64,000 bases of DNA from JADFGZ01 sp965222345 (GCA_965222345.1 CBDCTS010000007.1:1364001-1428000), one strand, 5' to 3'. Shown: positions 16,939-25,859, counted from the stretch's first letter. Numbers and translations: made by a program. Notes: generated from the letters alone by a model not told the origin.

Positions 16939-18351
16939 GTCGTTAGCACATGATATGTCCGGTCTAATTAACATGTGAAATGTCCGCTTTGAGCGGCGTA
17001 GGGTAGGGCTTTTTGCCAGGAGGTGGCATGAAGTTCTACTCGGAAGCTGCGATGGAGCGGGCGATGAAGATACAAGAAGTAATTTTGCGAGCGATAGGGA
17101 AGCGGATCAACTGGTGGCAGGCAGCCGAGATCATCGGGATCAGCGACCGGCAGATGAGGCGGTGGCGCAGCCGGTACGAGCAGTACGGCTACGACGGGCT
17201 GTTTGACCGGCGGCGGGGAAAGCCGAGTCCGCGGCGGGTACCCCTGGGGACGGTGGAGAAGGTGTTGGGGCTGTATCAGGAGAAGTACTTTGACTTCAAC
17301 GTGCGGCACTTTCACGAAAAGCTGCGGGAAGAGCACGGCCTCCGGCTGAGCTACACCTGGGTGAAGCTGGCATTGCAAGGGGCGGGGCTAGTGAACAGGA
17401 GGCGGAAGCGGGGCCTGCACCGCCAGAGGCGGCCCCGGCGGCCGTTGCCGGGAATGCTGCTGCATCTGGATGGGAGCCAGCATCGGTGGTTTGTCGATGA
17501 TCGCTGGTATGACCTGCTGGTGGTCCTGGATGATGCCAGCAGCGAGATTTACTATGCGCAACTGGTAGAGCAGGAATCGACGCGGACGGTGCTGGCTGCC
17601 CTGCGGGAGGTGGTCGAGCAGCAGGGGATCTTTTGCGCCCTTTATAGCGACCGGGCCAGTCATTTCTTCCTGACCCGGAAGGCGGGCGAGCCGGTGGATC
17701 GGCAACGGCTGACCCAGGTGGGCCGCGCCCTGCGGGAGCTGGGCATTCAGATGATTCCGGCCTATTCGCCGCAGGCGCGGGGACGCAGCGAGCGGAACTT
17801 CGGGACCTGGCAAGGGCGGCTGCCGCAGGAACTGCGCCTGCGGGGAATCATCACGCTAGAGGCAGCGAATCGGTTCCTGCGGGAGGGCTATATCGGGGAG
17901 TTCAACCGGCGCTTTGCCGTGCCGGCCACCCAACCAGGCAGCGCCTTTTTGCCGTCAGCCAGGCGGGAGTTAGAGCGAATCTTCTCGATCCAGCACCAGC
18001 GGATAGTGAATCGGGACAATACGGTCAGTCTGGAGAACCGCCTCCTCCAGATCGAGAAAACTCCTTGGCGCGGGACTCTGGCGGGCTGCCGGGTGACCGT
18101 CTATGAACACCTGGATGGGACGTTAAGCATTGGCTATGGGCCGCACACGGTGGGCCGCTACTCCTCCGAGGGGGTGGCGATCCGGTGCGGCGGTCGGCGG
18201 CGGAGCCCTGTGGCTTCCCGACAACACCATTTGGCGCTCACCTCCGTCGCCCTACGGGCTCCTTCGGTCAGCGCCAAATCACTTTCGGTAGAATCATGAA
18301 AGCGGACATTTCACTTGCTACATATACCGGACATTTTAACTTGCTAACAAC
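16939..18351 (+). mobile_element. ISNCY/IS1202-like insertion sequence, copy A
   Basis: The 1413-bp element has long imperfect inverted repeats of about 52 bp, starting GTCGTTAGCA on the left and GTTGTTAGCA on the right. Each end holds two ATGTCCG boxes, probable transposase-binding sites. It is flanked by a 19-bp direct repeat (ACCCAAGACCCACTGCCGT at 16920-16938 and 18352-18370). Three more copies lie at 26270, 36182 and 50169. It separates the sulfite dehydrogenase pair from the PQQ operon. Confidence 0.92.
17028..18299 (+). CDS. ISNCY/IS1202-like transposase, copy A
   Basis: The 423-residue protein starts at ATG 17028 after AGGAGG. It has an N-terminal helix-turn-helix (QAAEIIGISDRQMRRWRSRY), a second HTH-like helical region (RHFHEKLREEHGLRLSYTWV) and a retroviral-type integrase core with D in MLLHLDGSQHRWF, D in ALYSDRASHFF and E in QARGRSERNFGTWQG. 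This is the arrangement annotated as ISNCY or IS1202-type transposase. It moves the element and makes long target duplications. The last 40 residues overlap the right-end region. Confidence 0.92.
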   Translation: MKFYSEAAMERAMKIQEVILRAIGKRINWWQAAEIIGISDRQMRRWRSRYEQYGYDGLFDRRRGKPSPRRVPLGTVEKVLGLYQEKYFDFNVRHFHEKLREEHGLRLSYTWVKLALQGAGLVNRRRKRGLHRQRRPRRPLPGMLLHLDGSQHRWFVDDRWYDLLVVLDDASSEIYYAQLVEQESTRTVLAALREVVEQQGIFCALYSDRASHFFLTRKAGEPVDRQRLTQVGRALRELGIQMIPAYSPQARGRSERNFGTWQGRLPQELRLRGIITLEAANRFLREGYIGEFNRRFAVPATQPGSAFLPSARRELERIFSIQHQRIVNRDNTVSLENRLLQIEKTPWRGTLAGCRVTVYEHLDGTLSIGYGPHTVGRYSSEGVAIRCGGRRRSPVASRQHHLALTSVALRAPSVSAKSLSVES

Positions 18352-18370
18352 ACCCAAGACCCACTGCCGT

Positions 18371-18661
18371 AACTCTTGCTCTTTGGCGTGATACACCCTG
18401 CCAGCCAGACCAAGCGGGAAAAATCGTCATCCCAACCGGAAGGAGGCGATGAAGATGGCAAAAGCAAACAGGGGTCGGGGAGATTAAATGACTGGAAGCG
18501 GCGACTGTTCACTGGCAACTGCTTCGCTTAAGCAGTGCGGGCATTCCTGCCAGCCTTGGAGAGTACAGGCTGAAAGGCCTGTAGTTGCCTGTCGGCTGGG
18601 GTGTATAGGCAGGGCAGGCGGTTGCGCCTGCCCTCTCGGGGACAGGCAAGAATGCCTGTAG
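18371..18661. repeat. Intergenic hairpin repeats downstream of the cytochrome gene
   Basis: This gap holds stem-loops but no clear gene. ACAGGC-TGAAAG-GCCTGT lies at 18565-18582 and ACAGGCA-AGAA-TGCCTGT at 18642-18659. Between them, at 18611-18634, is a 10-bp perfect stem (AGGGCAGGCG, loop GTTG). The recurring ACAGGC...GCCTGTAG unit looks like a REP-type repeat. The cluster lies just after the stop of the minus-strand cytochrome gene and may also end its transcript or protect the mRNA. Confidence 0.65.
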
Positions 18662-19174
18662 CTACCTCTTGCCGGGCTGCACCATGTAATCCAGGCGGGG
18701 GTCGCGGGTGGGCATCTTGATTTTTGGGAGGCTGGTCTGATCCACCACGGTGTCCTCGTCAATGACGCCGTTCAGATGGAGAACAAAGGCCGTTAAGGCG
18801 TACACCTCGTTGGTGGGCAGCACTTCAGCGCGGGCTCCTACGTCCGGCACGCTGCGCGGCATGGAGCTGTTGATCATGCTCCAGATGGTTGTCGGAAACG
18901 GGTGGAGCAGGTCCATCTTCAGCTTCTTGTACTTTGCCACCTCTCCGGTGGTGCCGTGGCAGATGGCGCACTTCTCTGCAAAAATTTTTGCTCCTTCCCT
19001 GACGGTTCCCTTGCCTTCCGGCAGCCCTTCTCCGGAAGGCCCCACGTAAGTATCTATGGAGTGGATTTCATCCGCCGTCGGCGTCCGGCCCACTTGGTAA
19101 GTGGGCAACTGGGCCAATGCAAACGCGCCGCCCACCGATGCCATCACGATGACCCAAAAGGCTGCCCGCAACAT
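18662..19174 (-). CDS. Monohaem cytochrome c, likely partner of the SoxC-type enzyme
   Basis: The 170-residue protein has a signal peptide (MLRAAFWVIVMASVGGAFAL) and one haem site (EKCAICHGTTGE), with a likely methionine ligand in the INSSMPRSVPD segment. The pre-haem region (GRTPTADEIHSIDTYVGPSG, GLPEGKGTV) recalls the N-terminal haem domain of SoxD and the cytochrome subunit of sulfite dehydrogenases. It is encoded just downstream of the molybdoenzyme gene on the same strand, so it probably accepts electrons from sulfite oxidation in the periplasm. Confidence 0.82.
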   Translation of the reverse strand: MLRAAFWVIVMASVGGAFALAQLPTYQVGRTPTADEIHSIDTYVGPSGEGLPEGKGTVREGAKIFAEKCAICHGTTGEVAKYKKLKMDLLHPFPTTIWSMINSSMPRSVPDVGARAEVLPTNEVYALTAFVLHLNGVIDEDTVVDQTSLPKIKMPTRDPRLDYMVQPGKR

Positions 19175-19313
19175 AGTGCACTCTCCTTGTCCATTGTCCT
19201 TCTAATAGGTCCAGCTTCGCCTTACGGCTGCTGCGCCGCTTTCTGTTTTCCTGCGTCCAGTCTCTTCCGGCACGTCGGCTAGAGGTGCGCGCTGGAAGCG
19301 GCGCGAATGCCGG

Positions 19314-20627
19314 CTAACCGATCTCCAGGATCTCAGGGGGCGGCTCGAACAGATTGTGCACGGAGCCGTCCGCCGCAACGCGCCAGCGCTGAATCAGGGC
19401 GCGATTGGATCTGCGAGGCACCCGGCCACAGTCTTCTTCTCCGATGAGGTCCGCGCAGGCCTCGCTGCGGTCCGCGATCCAATTCTTTTCCACCTCCTGC
19501 ATGGAAGGCTGCACGTCACCAAACTCATCCGTAGAACGGGACTGCAGCACGGTGGCCTCTCCATTCCACTTCCAGGGCATCCGGAAGCGCGTATGCGCTT
19601 TGGACAGCACCGGCTCCTGCAGCTCGGCGTCCTTCCAGGTCTTGCCGTCATCGGTGGAGACTTCCACCCTGCGAACCTTGCCCGCCCCGGACCAGGCCAG
19701 CCCGGTTATCTGGTAGAGACCCTTGCCGGGCAGCCGCTGTCCCCCGGAAGGGAAAGTGATGACGGACTTGGTAACCATTTCGTAGCGGTGCTTGCGGGAC
19801 TCTTCCGACAGCGCAAAGAAGACTCCCTCGCCTGCCGGAGTATGCTCCAGGTGCGAAGCCCGGTCCTGCGTGGTCAGGTAAGGCTGATCCACCACCTTGA
19901 GCTGATTCAGCCACTTGACATGAATGCGGCCGCCCCAGCCGGGCACCACCAGCCGCAAGGGATAACCCTGCTCCAAGCGCATCGGCTCGCCGTTCTGGGC
20001 GTAGGCCACCAGGACGTCGTCCATGCACTTTTCCATCGGGATGCTGATGGCATGGTTGGCCGTGTCCTGCGAAACCGCCAGCACCCAGCTCCCTTCCGCC
20101 TGGACGCCCACTTCCTTCAGAAACAGCGACAGCGGCACTCCCGTCCATTCCGCGCAACTGGTCCGGCCATGCGAGTCCTGCAAAGTCTTGGCGCCACTTC
20201 GCCTGGTGAGGCTGGCGTTCCCGTTGCACTCGATGAAATAGACGCGCGTAACGGAGGGAAGCAGCTTGATCTCATCCAGGGTCAGAATCACGGAACGCTT
20301 CACCATGCCGTGTATCACCAAGCGGTACTTCTTGGGGTCGATCACGGGAATCACTCCATACTCGTGATTGACATAGAAGTGAAGGTCGGAGGGGGTGATG
20401 ATTCCGTAGGAGTCCTGCAGCGGCGTCAGCCCCTGCGTGGGCGATCCAACGCGGTAGGGTTTTTCATAAGGCGAACGCTCCCCCAGGGGCCGCACGTCTG
20501 CGGGGTTGAGCGTGTCTTGGTGAGACGGCTGCTGACCTTTGGCAGCCTTCAGTCCGCCAAGCGCCATGCCCACCACCGCCGCACTGCCCTGCAAGAAACG
20601 TCTGCGGCCAGTCTTTTTGAAGTCCAT
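19314..20627 (-). CDS. soxC: SoxC-type sulfite dehydrogenase, molybdopterin subunit
   Basis: I start at ATG 20627 (MDFKKTGRRRFLQGSAAVVG), a twin-arginine leader; an ATG four codons earlier is possible. The mature protein of about 400 residues shows the sulfite oxidase fold: YRLVIHGMVKRSVILTLDEI, the molybdenum-ligand cysteine in HGRTSCAEWTGVPLS, GYPLRLVVPGWGGRIHVKWL and a dimerisation domain with RRVEVSTDDGKTWKDAEL. Such enzymes oxidise sulfite (or SoxY-bound sulfur) to sulfate in the periplasm and pass electrons to cytochrome c; the cytochrome gene follows 140 bp downstream. No soxA, B, X, Y or Z gene is in the window, so a stand-alone sulfite dehydrogenase is likely. Confidence 0.85.
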   Translation of the reverse strand: MDFKKTGRRRFLQGSAAVVGMALGGLKAAKGQQPSHQDTLNPADVRPLGERSPYEKPYRVGSPTQGLTPLQDSYGIITPSDLHFYVNHEYGVIPVIDPKKYRLVIHGMVKRSVILTLDEIKLLPSVTRVYFIECNGNASLTRRSGAKTLQDSHGRTSCAEWTGVPLSLFLKEVGVQAEGSWVLAVSQDTANHAISIPMEKCMDDVLVAYAQNGEPMRLEQGYPLRLVVPGWGGRIHVKWLNQLKVVDQPYLTTQDRASHLEHTPAGEGVFFALSEESRKHRYEMVTKSVITFPSGGQRLPGKGLYQITGLAWSGAGKVRRVEVSTDDGKTWKDAELQEPVLSKAHTRFRMPWKWNGEATVLQSRSTDEFGDVQPSMQEVEKNWIADRSEACADLIGEEDCGRVPRRSNRALIQRWRVAADGSVHNLFEPPPEILEIG

Positions 20628-20639
20628 GTGTGCCTCCAT

Positions 20640-20865
20640 CTATATACGAGGATTGGAAACCGTTAATTGCAGGGATACCAGAACTCGATGGGAAATTCAA
20701 TAAGAAGATTTACGGTGCGATCCCAATGAGCACCAAGGGCACGGCGGGCACTCCGCGACCTTGGCGCTGGAATCCATTTGTCTTTTGGGGGTGCTCAACG
20801 CCGCCGTAGATACCGACCGCCGCTGCGACTGGTCGATTAGGCCCCTACGGATCAGCGATCCCCGT
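20640..20865. other. Intergenic region upstream of the sulfite dehydrogenase
   Basis: This stretch presumably holds the promoter of the minus-strand dehydrogenase operon. I see no convincing gene, repeat or RNA in it. Confidence 0.3.
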
Positions 20866-21981
20866 CTACTCCAGGGCCTTGCTGATTCTACAAAGCTCGG
20901 AGCGCCAGGCGTCGGCATAGCCGGGCTTCGTCGACAGGAGTACCTTTATGGCTCCGCGAAGCAAGAACTCGGCGGTGAAGACGAAATCGCCGTTGTAGGC
21001 GGGGTTGGAACCAGAGTACGTGAGCTGTGGGAGCTTACCTTCATGGATGATCGTGTTCCGCGCCTTGCCGAACGCCATGAACCAACGCTCCAGGTCGGTG
21101 ATGAGTGTGGACTGAGACTGACCGCACTTATCGACCCATTTTCGAGTGTGAACGGGCTCCTCTTCCGGAGACCACACCAAGATCTCGGAATCCCTTTCTG
21201 TTGTGTGTGGCAACGCCTCGAAGATCTCTCGGAGTTTCTTGGCACTCTTCCAGATTTTGCTCGTGCCTGTTAAGGCTTCAAAAGCTGTCTTCAGGAATAC
21301 CAGCCGCTCCGGGTAGTGAACGGTTGCAGTGTTGCGCCAAGCTTTTGCAAACCAGTCAACAGCAACCCGAACTCGATCGGCGGTAGATTTTTTATTGCCT
21401 TGGGAGCTAAGCGACCCGAGAACTGTCTGGTAGATACCAGTCAACACCAAAGGGTCAGGGGAACGAGCTGCCGTGGGCATGTGGAGGTCCAGGGGCGGAC
21501 TAAAGACCAGTCCGCGATCGCTGATCTTATAGCCGCCGATGTTCGACACCACTATGTAACCGGTGCTCTTGGTGACGTACTCCTGCTCCAGATCAATGGG
21601 CCACACATGTAGCTCTGCGTTGTCGGCTGTCATCATCGCCCATCCTTCGTGGTGGTTCTCTGGGAGGCACCTTGGGTTGCGGTCGACGAACGCGAAAACG
21701 AGCGAAAGCTCAAGCGCCCTCACTTCCTCTGGCGACGGCTCTTGACCATCCAGTTGCTTCCCCTTCCTGCACAGGAGTGCCGGGTTGTCGATCGGCACGT
21801 TATCTGTTCCGACGAACTTGTGCAGGAAGGCTGCGGCCTGGGCCTTGAACCGAGGGTCAGCCCAACGGTCCTTGAAGAACTCCAGCGGTCCCAGTTCCCA
21901 ATCGGCGAATGCAACTGGCTCTTCCAGAGAAAGGGGAAGGTAGGGGCAGAAAAGCAGGTAATGGTGTGGCATGCGGCGCAA
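20866..21981 (-). CDS. Putative HEPN-domain protein (possible defence RNase)
   Basis: The protein is 371 residues with no signal peptide or membrane segment. Its C-terminal third has a helical region with a KARNTIIHEGKLP motif, that is R-x4-H following WFMAFG; RxxxxH is the catalytic signature of HEPN RNase domains. Upstream, FLKTAFEALTGTSKIWKSAK also fits HEPN-type helices. The N-terminal 200 residues are of mixed beta/alpha type and unrecognised. Such architecture occurs in phage-defence proteins, but the match is by motif only. It stands between two operons, facing the same way. Confidence 0.6.
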   Translation of the reverse strand: MRRMPHHYLLFCPYLPLSLEEPVAFADWELGPLEFFKDRWADPRFKAQAAAFLHKFVGTDNVPIDNPALLCRKGKQLDGQEPSPEEVRALELSLVFAFVDRNPRCLPENHHEGWAMMTADNAELHVWPIDLEQEYVTKSTGYIVVSNIGGYKISDRGLVFSPPLDLHMPTAARSPDPLVLTGIYQTVLGSLSSQGNKKSTADRVRVAVDWFAKAWRNTATVHYPERLVFLKTAFEALTGTSKIWKSAKKLREIFEALPHTTERDSEILVWSPEEEPVHTRKWVDKCGQSQSTLITDLERWFMAFGKARNTIIHEGKLPQLTYSGSNPAYNGDFVFTAEFLLRGAIKVLLSTKPGYADAWRSELCRISKALE

Positions 21982-22143
21982 TGTGGCTATTTCTGCAGCG
22001 TTGGCTTAAGGCCCACAGTTCAGGTAGTCCGAGGACTTGCACGCCCGCGCCAGTTCAGTAGCGCGGCTGATCTCGGCGCGGGTCATGTCACGTTCAAGGT
22101 TGTCCCGCGCTGCGCTAATCCCCGCCCGATGCCATCTCCGGCA
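21982..22143. other. Short intergenic region
   Basis: The stretch lies between the small protein gene at 22144 and the HEPN gene. It contains no clear RNA gene; I looked for tRNA-like folding and saw none. Confidence 0.3.
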
Positions 22144-22305
22144 TCATTCCATCTCGGGCATCAGGGCGACCATCTCGCCCAGGTTCCACTGGGCCCAGTG
22201 CAGGTTCATGTCGGCGAGCCGCAGCGTGCGCTCGATCATCGGCAGGTCGGTTCCCTCGATCACCTCGCCGAGCAAGGCGCGCGCCTGAGCAATGCGCTGC
22301 AACAT
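22144..22305 (-). CDS. Small helical protein after the ligase gene
   Basis: I choose ATG 22305 (MLQRIAQARALLGEVIEGTD), which has GAGAGGG upstream; an earlier frame start at 22350 lacks a site. The product is about 53 residues, wholly helical and acidic at its end (MVALMPEME). It starts 61 bp after the PaaK-like ligase stop and is probably in that operon. I recognise no family. Confidence 0.55.
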   Translation of the reverse strand: MLQRIAQARALLGEVIEGTDLPMIERTLRLADMNLHWAQWNLGEMVALMPEME

Positions 22306-22366
22306 CTGTTCCCTCTCCACGGTTGTTCCTCCTAATGAAAACAGTGCCAAAAGCGGCCCGGATTGC

Positions 22367-23740
22367 TTAGTCGCGGTCGAGCGCCCGGCGGACTTCTTTG
22401 GGGCGCTGGTCCACGATGCGACGCGTCTTCAGCTCGTAGCGCGGCAGCGTGGAGGGCGCAACCAACTCCACCTCCAGGCGGACCTTCAAGACGTCATGGA
22501 CCTGTTTATCGATCCGGCGGCTGAGCTCCGCATACTTCTCCTGCGGCAGATCAGGCCGCGGCTCGGCGCGCACGCACATGCGGTCCATGCTGCTGACGCG
22601 CGTCAGCACCAGCTCGTAGTGGCTGCTGAGGCCCTCCACCTGGCCGATGACGTTCTCGACCGCCGACTGGTAAACGTTGGTGCCCCGGATGGTCACCATA
22701 AAATCGGTCCGGCCCAGCACAACGCCTTTCAGCAACGCCCAGGTCCGCCCGCAGGCGCAACTGTTGCGGCGCTCCACCAGGTCGTGCGTGCGGTAGTTCA
22801 GCAGCGGCTGGGCGGCGTTTACATAGGTGGTCAGGACGTTCTCGCCGATGGCTCCCTCGGGCACCTCCTCGCCCGTGGCCGGATCGCGGCTCCAGGAATA
22901 GACGCTGGTCTCGTCCACGTGGACACCCTCGCGGGTGGGGCAGCCGGGAGCAAAGGCGTGCAGCTCGGCGACGCCCAGCAGCTCGCCGGAGACGGCGCCC
23001 CAGTCTGCATCCAGTTGTCTGCGCATGGCCGGAATGGCGCAGGGGCCGGGCTCTCCGGCATGGTAGGTGTACTTCAGCGAGAGGCTGGCCGGGTCGATGC
23101 CCATCCGGCGGGCCACCTCGGCCAGGTGCAAGGCGTAGGTGGGAGTCGAGATCAGCACGGTGGGCTTGAGGCGCTGGATCATCTTGACGTGGCCTTCCGA
23201 ATTCTGTCCGCCGCCGGAATAGAGCGTCGATCCCAGGCGACGCACGCCCCAGTAGGCGCTCCAGAACCCGGAAAACAGCCCCCAGCCGAAGGCGAAGTAG
23301 AAGCTGTCGCGGGGGCGTATGCCCATAGCCCAAAAGCCGTAGTTCCAGGCCTCGCCATAGCGCTCGGTGTCGTAAGCGGTGAAGGGAATTCGCAGCGGGA
23401 CGCCGGTGGTCCCGGAGGTCTCGCAGTGATGCACGATATGGTCGGCGGGAAGCGACAGGGTGTCGCCGTAGTGGGGCCGCTCCTCCTGCAGCATGATGAA
23501 CTCGGATTTGTCCGTGACCGGCACCTTGCGCTTGAAGTCATCCAGCGTCCGAATGTCGTCCGGGCGGACGCCCGCTCGGTCCAGCTTGCGGCGGTAGAAG
23601 GCGCTGGTTGCGTAGGCGTGCGCCAGCACGGCCTTGACGCGATGCAGGTGCAGGCGGTCAAGCTGCCGGCGCGGCATGGTTTCAGTGTAACGGTTCCAGA
23701 AGGGAGTGTCCTGATTGCGTAGGAAGGGACCGATCGACAT
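22367..23740 (-). CDS. PaaK-like adenylate-forming CoA ligase
   Basis: This 457-residue protein belongs to the phenylacetate-CoA ligase branch of AMP-binding enzymes. Visible blocks are the P-loop-like CETSGTTGVPLRIPFT, STPTYALHLAEVARRMG, a zinc-finger-like NSCACGRTWALLKG, the hinge GRTDFMVTIRGTNVYQSAVE and a C-terminal lid with RVSSMDRMCVRAEPRPDL. It would activate an aryl acid with ATP and join it to CoA in the cytoplasm. No ring-oxidation genes are nearby, so substrate is unknown. Its first 33 codons and 176 bp of leader are duplicated at 26051-26269 plus 27701-27758. Confidence 0.83.
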   Translation of the reverse strand: MSIGPFLRNQDTPFWNRYTETMPRRQLDRLHLHRVKAVLAHAYATSAFYRRKLDRAGVRPDDIRTLDDFKRKVPVTDKSEFIMLQEERPHYGDTLSLPADHIVHHCETSGTTGVPLRIPFTAYDTERYGEAWNYGFWAMGIRPRDSFYFAFGWGLFSGFWSAYWGVRRLGSTLYSGGGQNSEGHVKMIQRLKPTVLISTPTYALHLAEVARRMGIDPASLSLKYTYHAGEPGPCAIPAMRRQLDADWGAVSGELLGVAELHAFAPGCPTREGVHVDETSVYSWSRDPATGEEVPEGAIGENVLTTYVNAAQPLLNYRTHDLVERRNSCACGRTWALLKGVVLGRTDFMVTIRGTNVYQSAVENVIGQVEGLSSHYELVLTRVSSMDRMCVRAEPRPDLPQEKYAELSRRIDKQVHDVLKVRLEVELVAPSTLPRYELKTRRIVDQRPKEVRRALDRD

Positions 23741-23916
23741 CCGGCGATCTCCTTTCGAGCATGCTTGTCAAATCAACGGAAGAAAGGGCGGCGGCAGGCC
23801 GCCACGCGCCCTATTCTAGGGGCGTAAGAAGGGCATGTCAAACGGGAAGGGGAAGGATCGGCTTTTGCGCTGTTTTGCTCGATTCGCAATATTCAGGTTA
23901 AGAGTTGCTTTCCTGT
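23640..23916. repeat. 277-bp direct repeat, left copy (start of the ligase gene)
   Basis: The repeat spans codons 1-33 of the minus-strand ligase gene and its upstream region. The other copy is 26051-26269 continued at 27701-27758, interrupted by IS copy B. I find one mismatch in 277 bp (GCATGCTTG against GCATACTTG). The two copies bracket the ImmA/PIN module. Confidence 0.95.
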
Positions 23917-23955
23917 GAGGTTCCATATAAAGCAAACCCAAGCGGCCAGCTGAAA

Positions 23956-24087
23956 CTACCATTTCCTCCCTGATCTCTTTTTCTTGCAGGGTCCTTTCGG
24001 CTTCTCTACCTTCTGGGCTTGAAGGAGCACCTTCAGAGCTTCCTCAAATTTCAGGGGATGGAGAGAGTGCGGCTTTTCGTTAGGCTG
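23956..24087 (-). pseudogene. Small frame without start codon downstream of the PIN gene
   Basis: Between two stops this minus-strand frame encodes HSLHPLKFEEALKVLLQA followed by a lysine-rich tail. The HPLxFEEALKxLL pattern recurs, as I recall, in short proteins encoded beside PIN-type toxins. No ATG, GTG or TTG opens the frame, so it is a remnant or uses an unusual start. Confidence 0.4.
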
Positions 24088-24119
24088 CTACTTATCGGGC
24101 TTCTGCTGCTTCTTTGCGG

Positions 24120-24641
24120 TCACCGCCAGCGACTTTTCTTTTTCTCAAGGACAAGCGAAACCTTAAGCGCTTTCATCATCTCATATGGACTGGCGACAAC
24201 GACATGAAAATGATCACAGATTTTGGGGAGCTTGACCTTTCCTTTGCGTTTCCGAATTGTTTCATGTGTGACGACGGTATATCGTCCCGCCTTACCATGA
24301 GCCACTACCCACGGATCGGCCTTGCTTAGAAATAGCTCTGCGTGGCTGGTGAGGTAAGTGTCGTTAACGTAGTCTGCGATGGCCCTGAATGCCTTCTGTG
24401 TTTTAGCGTCTGGCTCTATGAATAAGCCGGAATCCTTCCGCTCTTTCGCCCATTCTGCGAGTAGGTCATCACCTTCGGTTATTTCGGCGTAGACTTCCAT
24501 GGGGCTGACTATCGTTCCGGCAGCCGCCTCCTCATCTAGGGCGTCCCAGAATCCCGGAGCGATATCAAAACCATATGACTCGTTCTTCGCCTGTATGAAA
24601 ATGTTGGCATCCAACAGGAATGGACGGATTGGCTTAGGCAC
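24120..24641 (-). CDS. DUF4411 PIN-like toxin
   Basis: The 173-residue protein starts RPFLLDANIFIQAKNESYGF, the first acidic block of PIN ribonucleases. Further acidic residues follow in SPMEVYAEITEGDDLLAEW and KADPWVVAHGKAGRYTVVTH, and in the closing KICDHFHVVVASPYEMM. This is the DUF4411 arrangement. Its start overlaps the end of the XRE-ImmA gene by 8 bp, the usual order for this TA pair (regulator first, toxin second). It probably cleaves RNA when not neutralised. Confidence 0.8.
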   Translation of the reverse strand: MPKPIRPFLLDANIFIQAKNESYGFDIAPGFWDALDEEAAAGTIVSPMEVYAEITEGDDLLAEWAKERKDSGLFIEPDAKTQKAFRAIADYVNDTYLTSHAELFLSKADPWVVAHGKAGRYTVVTHETIRKRKGKVKLPKICDHFHVVVASPYEMMKALKVSLVLEKKKSRWR

Positions 24642-25809
24642 TCACCTTCTCCGCGATTTTCTCGAAGGTCGGGACGCGGACTCCAAGCAACCCCGCCGCA
24701 TCTCGATATAACAACCTTCCGCTTAACGTCTCCGCAACGACGGCATCAGTCAAGGTTTTGCTATTTCGGACCCTGACCGTCACGTAGAAGTCGCCACCGC
24801 TCCCTTCATCGGAAGATGTTTTCTCGGCGTATCGCCTTGCTTCCGTCTTGTAGCTCTCGAAGAAATCAGCCCGGGATATCTTGTGTAAGTCTAGTGCTCG
24901 CCGGAGTATCACGATGGTACTTACTCGAAACTCCCGAGCAAGCTGACGCATATTCGTGCTGATGCTAGATTGTTTAGACCAAACGTCGAGAAACTCCGCG
25001 GCTGGCACTAATACCTCGGCAGCCACGCTGTCGCAGAATTGTTCTATCTGTGCGTTTCCTCTTGGCTCACCCTTCCCAATATCGACGTTGGACACGCCGC
25101 TGGACCCGATCCACAGATGCGCCAATTCATGTGCGAGAGTAAACGTCTGAGCTGTCTTCGCGTCAGCGCCGTTGATAAAGATCAGGGGGGCCAGCACGTC
25201 GCTGATTACAAATCCCCTAAATTCTTTGACGGATAATTTCCGACGTGTGTTGTTTCCCACGACACCGTTCCGCATCACTAATACGCCGGATTCCTCCGCA
25301 GTCTCAATGAAGAGCCGCAGGAAGCCTTCCCAATCCTGAGAGGCTTCTTTTCGCATGTCATGGCCAATTCCCAGAGTGCGCCTCATGTGGCGCGCAACCT
25401 TAACGGGGTCGTCCTCTCTCTCAAACTCGCCAATAAACGGAAGTTCGGCCGCCCCTTCTTCTTCGAGAAATTCTCGATACCATTCCTGCTTTCTTATGGC
25501 GTCATTGACTACCTGGAGAAACTCTGGGCTCGGAGGTGGCTGCTTCGCGTGACTGACAGTTCGCAGATCTGGCAACGGTAGATTGATTTCGGGGGGCTTG
25601 GACAGAAAGAGATACCCAAAGGGGACGTTGAAACGCTGTGCGAATTTTCGCGCCTGCGGAAATGTGGGTTGGAGTGCCCCGCTTTCCCATGCATCAAGAG
25701 TATCCGGTCTAATCCTAAGCCTACTAGCGGCCTTATCCGCCGTTAGGCTGTAACGCTCCCGCGCCCAGACAAGGATTTCCGGAGTTATCAATGCCCTCAT
25801 TTCTTTCAT
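24634..25809 (-). CDS. XRE-family regulator with ImmA/IrrE metallopeptidase domain
   Basis: I start at ATG 25809 (MKEMRALITPEILVWARERY), with AGAGGTG just upstream; GTG 25815 also opens the frame. The N-terminal 65 residues form a helix-turn-helix (LTADKAASRLRIRPDTLDAW). Residues about 160-300 hold the zinc-peptidase motif TFTLAHELAHLWIG with a downstream E in EQFCDSVAAEVLVP. Such proteins are antitoxins or repressors; partner is the DUF4411 gene that overlaps its stop. A palindrome at 25843-25859 is a likely operator. The pair is bracketed by the 277-bp repeat. Confidence 0.83.
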   Translation of the reverse strand: MKEMRALITPEILVWARERYSLTADKAASRLRIRPDTLDAWESGALQPTFPQARKFAQRFNVPFGYLFLSKPPEINLPLPDLRTVSHAKQPPPSPEFLQVVNDAIRKQEWYREFLEEEGAAELPFIGEFEREDDPVKVARHMRRTLGIGHDMRKEASQDWEGFLRLFIETAEESGVLVMRNGVVGNNTRRKLSVKEFRGFVISDVLAPLIFINGADAKTAQTFTLAHELAHLWIGSSGVSNVDIGKGEPRGNAQIEQFCDSVAAEVLVPAAEFLDVWSKQSSISTNMRQLAREFRVSTIVILRRALDLHKISRADFFESYKTEARRYAEKTSSDEGSGGDFYVTVRVRNSKTLTDAVVAETLSGRLLYRDAAGLLGVRVPTFEKIAEKVSA

Positions 25810-25842
25810 GACCACACCTCTGGTAGAGTGAATATGGCAGAG

Positions 25843-25859
25843 GTTGTGACTCTCACAAC
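25843..25859. promoter_or_regulatory. Palindromic operator-like site
   Basis: The sequence GTTGTGA-CTC-TCACAAC is a perfect 7-bp inverted repeat with a 3-bp spacer. It lies about 34 bp before the start codon of the XRE-ImmA gene, where an autoregulating antitoxin would bind. Function is inferred from position. Confidence 0.6.

Noticed and set aside
17388..17813. Conserved minus-strand frame in each ISNCY/IS1202-like copy
   Set aside because: It is conserved only because the IS copies are identical; it is antisense to the transposase core and has no start signal.
21982..22143. Possible tRNA or small RNA
   Set aside because: No cloverleaf with a proper T-arm and acceptor pairing could be built.
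22551..23333. Arg-rich minus-strand frame overlapping the ligase gene
   Set aside because: It is in a shifted frame of the PaaK-like gene, which has clear motifs.
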